Shown here: piece after piece, positions 63,862-64,000 of the stretch
How the letters are laid out: every line of letters starts with the position of its first letter
Numbering within the stretch: the first letter of the stretch is position 1
NCBI GenBank assembly: GCA_034519525.1
Contig: JAXHOJ010000032.1
Location: forward strand, 35,648-99,647
Origin: Gemmobacter sp034519525
Lineage (GTDB): Bacteria; Pseudomonadota; Alphaproteobacteria; Rhodobacterales; Rhodobacteraceae
Direction: 5' to 3'
DNA: 64,000 bases
Translations under genes and position numbers: made by a program
Notes under the pieces: generated by a model
Seen by the model: only the letters and a program-made list of their open reading frames with translations
Told to the model about the DNA's origin: nothing
The model's database searches: none

Positions 63862-64000
63862 TTATCCTTTCACGGCGCCCATGGTCAGACCCCGGCTCAG
63901 GTGCTTCTGGATCAGGATCACCAGGATCAGGATCGGCACGAAGGCGAGGAAAGACACAAGCGCGATTGCATTAGCCAGATCACGCCAGCAATACGTAACC
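63862..64000 (-). CDS. Sugar ABC transporter permease, MalG/SmoG type (3' end only)
   Basis: The last 36 or so codons in frame read ALVSFLAFVPILILVILIQKHLSRGLTMGAVKG, whose core FLAFVPILILVI and HLSRGLTMGAVKG are the standard C-terminus of CUT1 inner-membrane permeases. The gene continues beyond the window. The first 30 bases at the window edge read poorly in this frame. Confidence 0.82.
   Translation of the reverse strand, partial: VTYCWRDLANAIALVSFLAFVPILILVILIQKHLSRGLTMGAVKG

Noticed and set aside
1..64000. CRISPR array or toxin-antitoxin or phage-defence system
   Set aside because: No regularly spaced direct repeats, Cas proteins, restriction enzymes or recognisable toxin-antitoxin pairs were seen.

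Overview
High-GC alphaproteobacterial DNA, most likely from Rhodobacterales (Paracoccus/Rhodobacter/Gemmobacter-like). I infer this from the codon bias, the Rhizobium-type rha locus, the pca genes under IclR and LysR regulators, a Nit1C cluster and the many ABC/TRAP uptake systems. The window is almost wholly catabolic: sugar, aromatic, amide/urea, nitrile and polyol uptake and breakdown, each block with its own regulator. No rRNA, CRISPR or prophage is visible. There is one tRNA, Ser(GCU).

Layout: (1) 1-6233, the end of a TRAP permease followed by five different NAD(P) dehydrogenase families in one operon with no obvious substrate. (2) 6279-7307, a membrane fatty acid desaturase. (3) 7608-18293, a complete L-rhamnose locus: rhaD-rhaI one way, rhaR-S-T-P-Q-U-K the other, with a repeat-rich operator region between. 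(4) 18286-21883, a MYG1-family protein, an AmaB-type aldehyde dehydrogenase and its divergent LysR. (5) 21938-26479, the end of the beta-ketoadipate pathway (pcaF, pcaJ, pcaI) with IclR (PcaR-type) and LysR (PcaQ-type) regulators. (6) rsgA, a degenerate REC-GGDEF gene, and an amidase divergent from amiC-amiR-urtABCDE. The last operon has two intrinsic terminators placed for ANTAR antitermination. (7) 37188-41019, an Fe-alcohol dehydrogenase, a LysR and a GMC oxidoreductase. (8) 41290-42386, tRNA-Ser, an IS3-type transposase remnant and a broken ORF. (9) 42387-50570, a Nit1C (nitrile/cyanide nitrogen) cluster with a divergent MocR regulator and an added hot-dog-like protein. (10) 51094-64000, a two-transporter carbohydrate/polyol island with two SorC regulators, a GlpD/EryB-like dehydrogenase, a zinc alcohol dehydrogenase and twin unusual PfkB kinases.

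Sequence quality matters here. Many genes in 8.3-16.2 kb, plus pcaF and 61.7-63.8 kb, carry +1 frameshifts. Nearly every one can be read as two alternative bases standing side by side at a codon third position, usually both giving the same amino acid. Removing one base of each pair restores full-length proteins of the expected family size. I therefore read these as an assembly artefact from mixed strains, not as gene decay. The types below say pseudogene because the sequence as given does not encode an unbroken protein. The REC-GGDEF gene and the IS remnant look truly degenerate.
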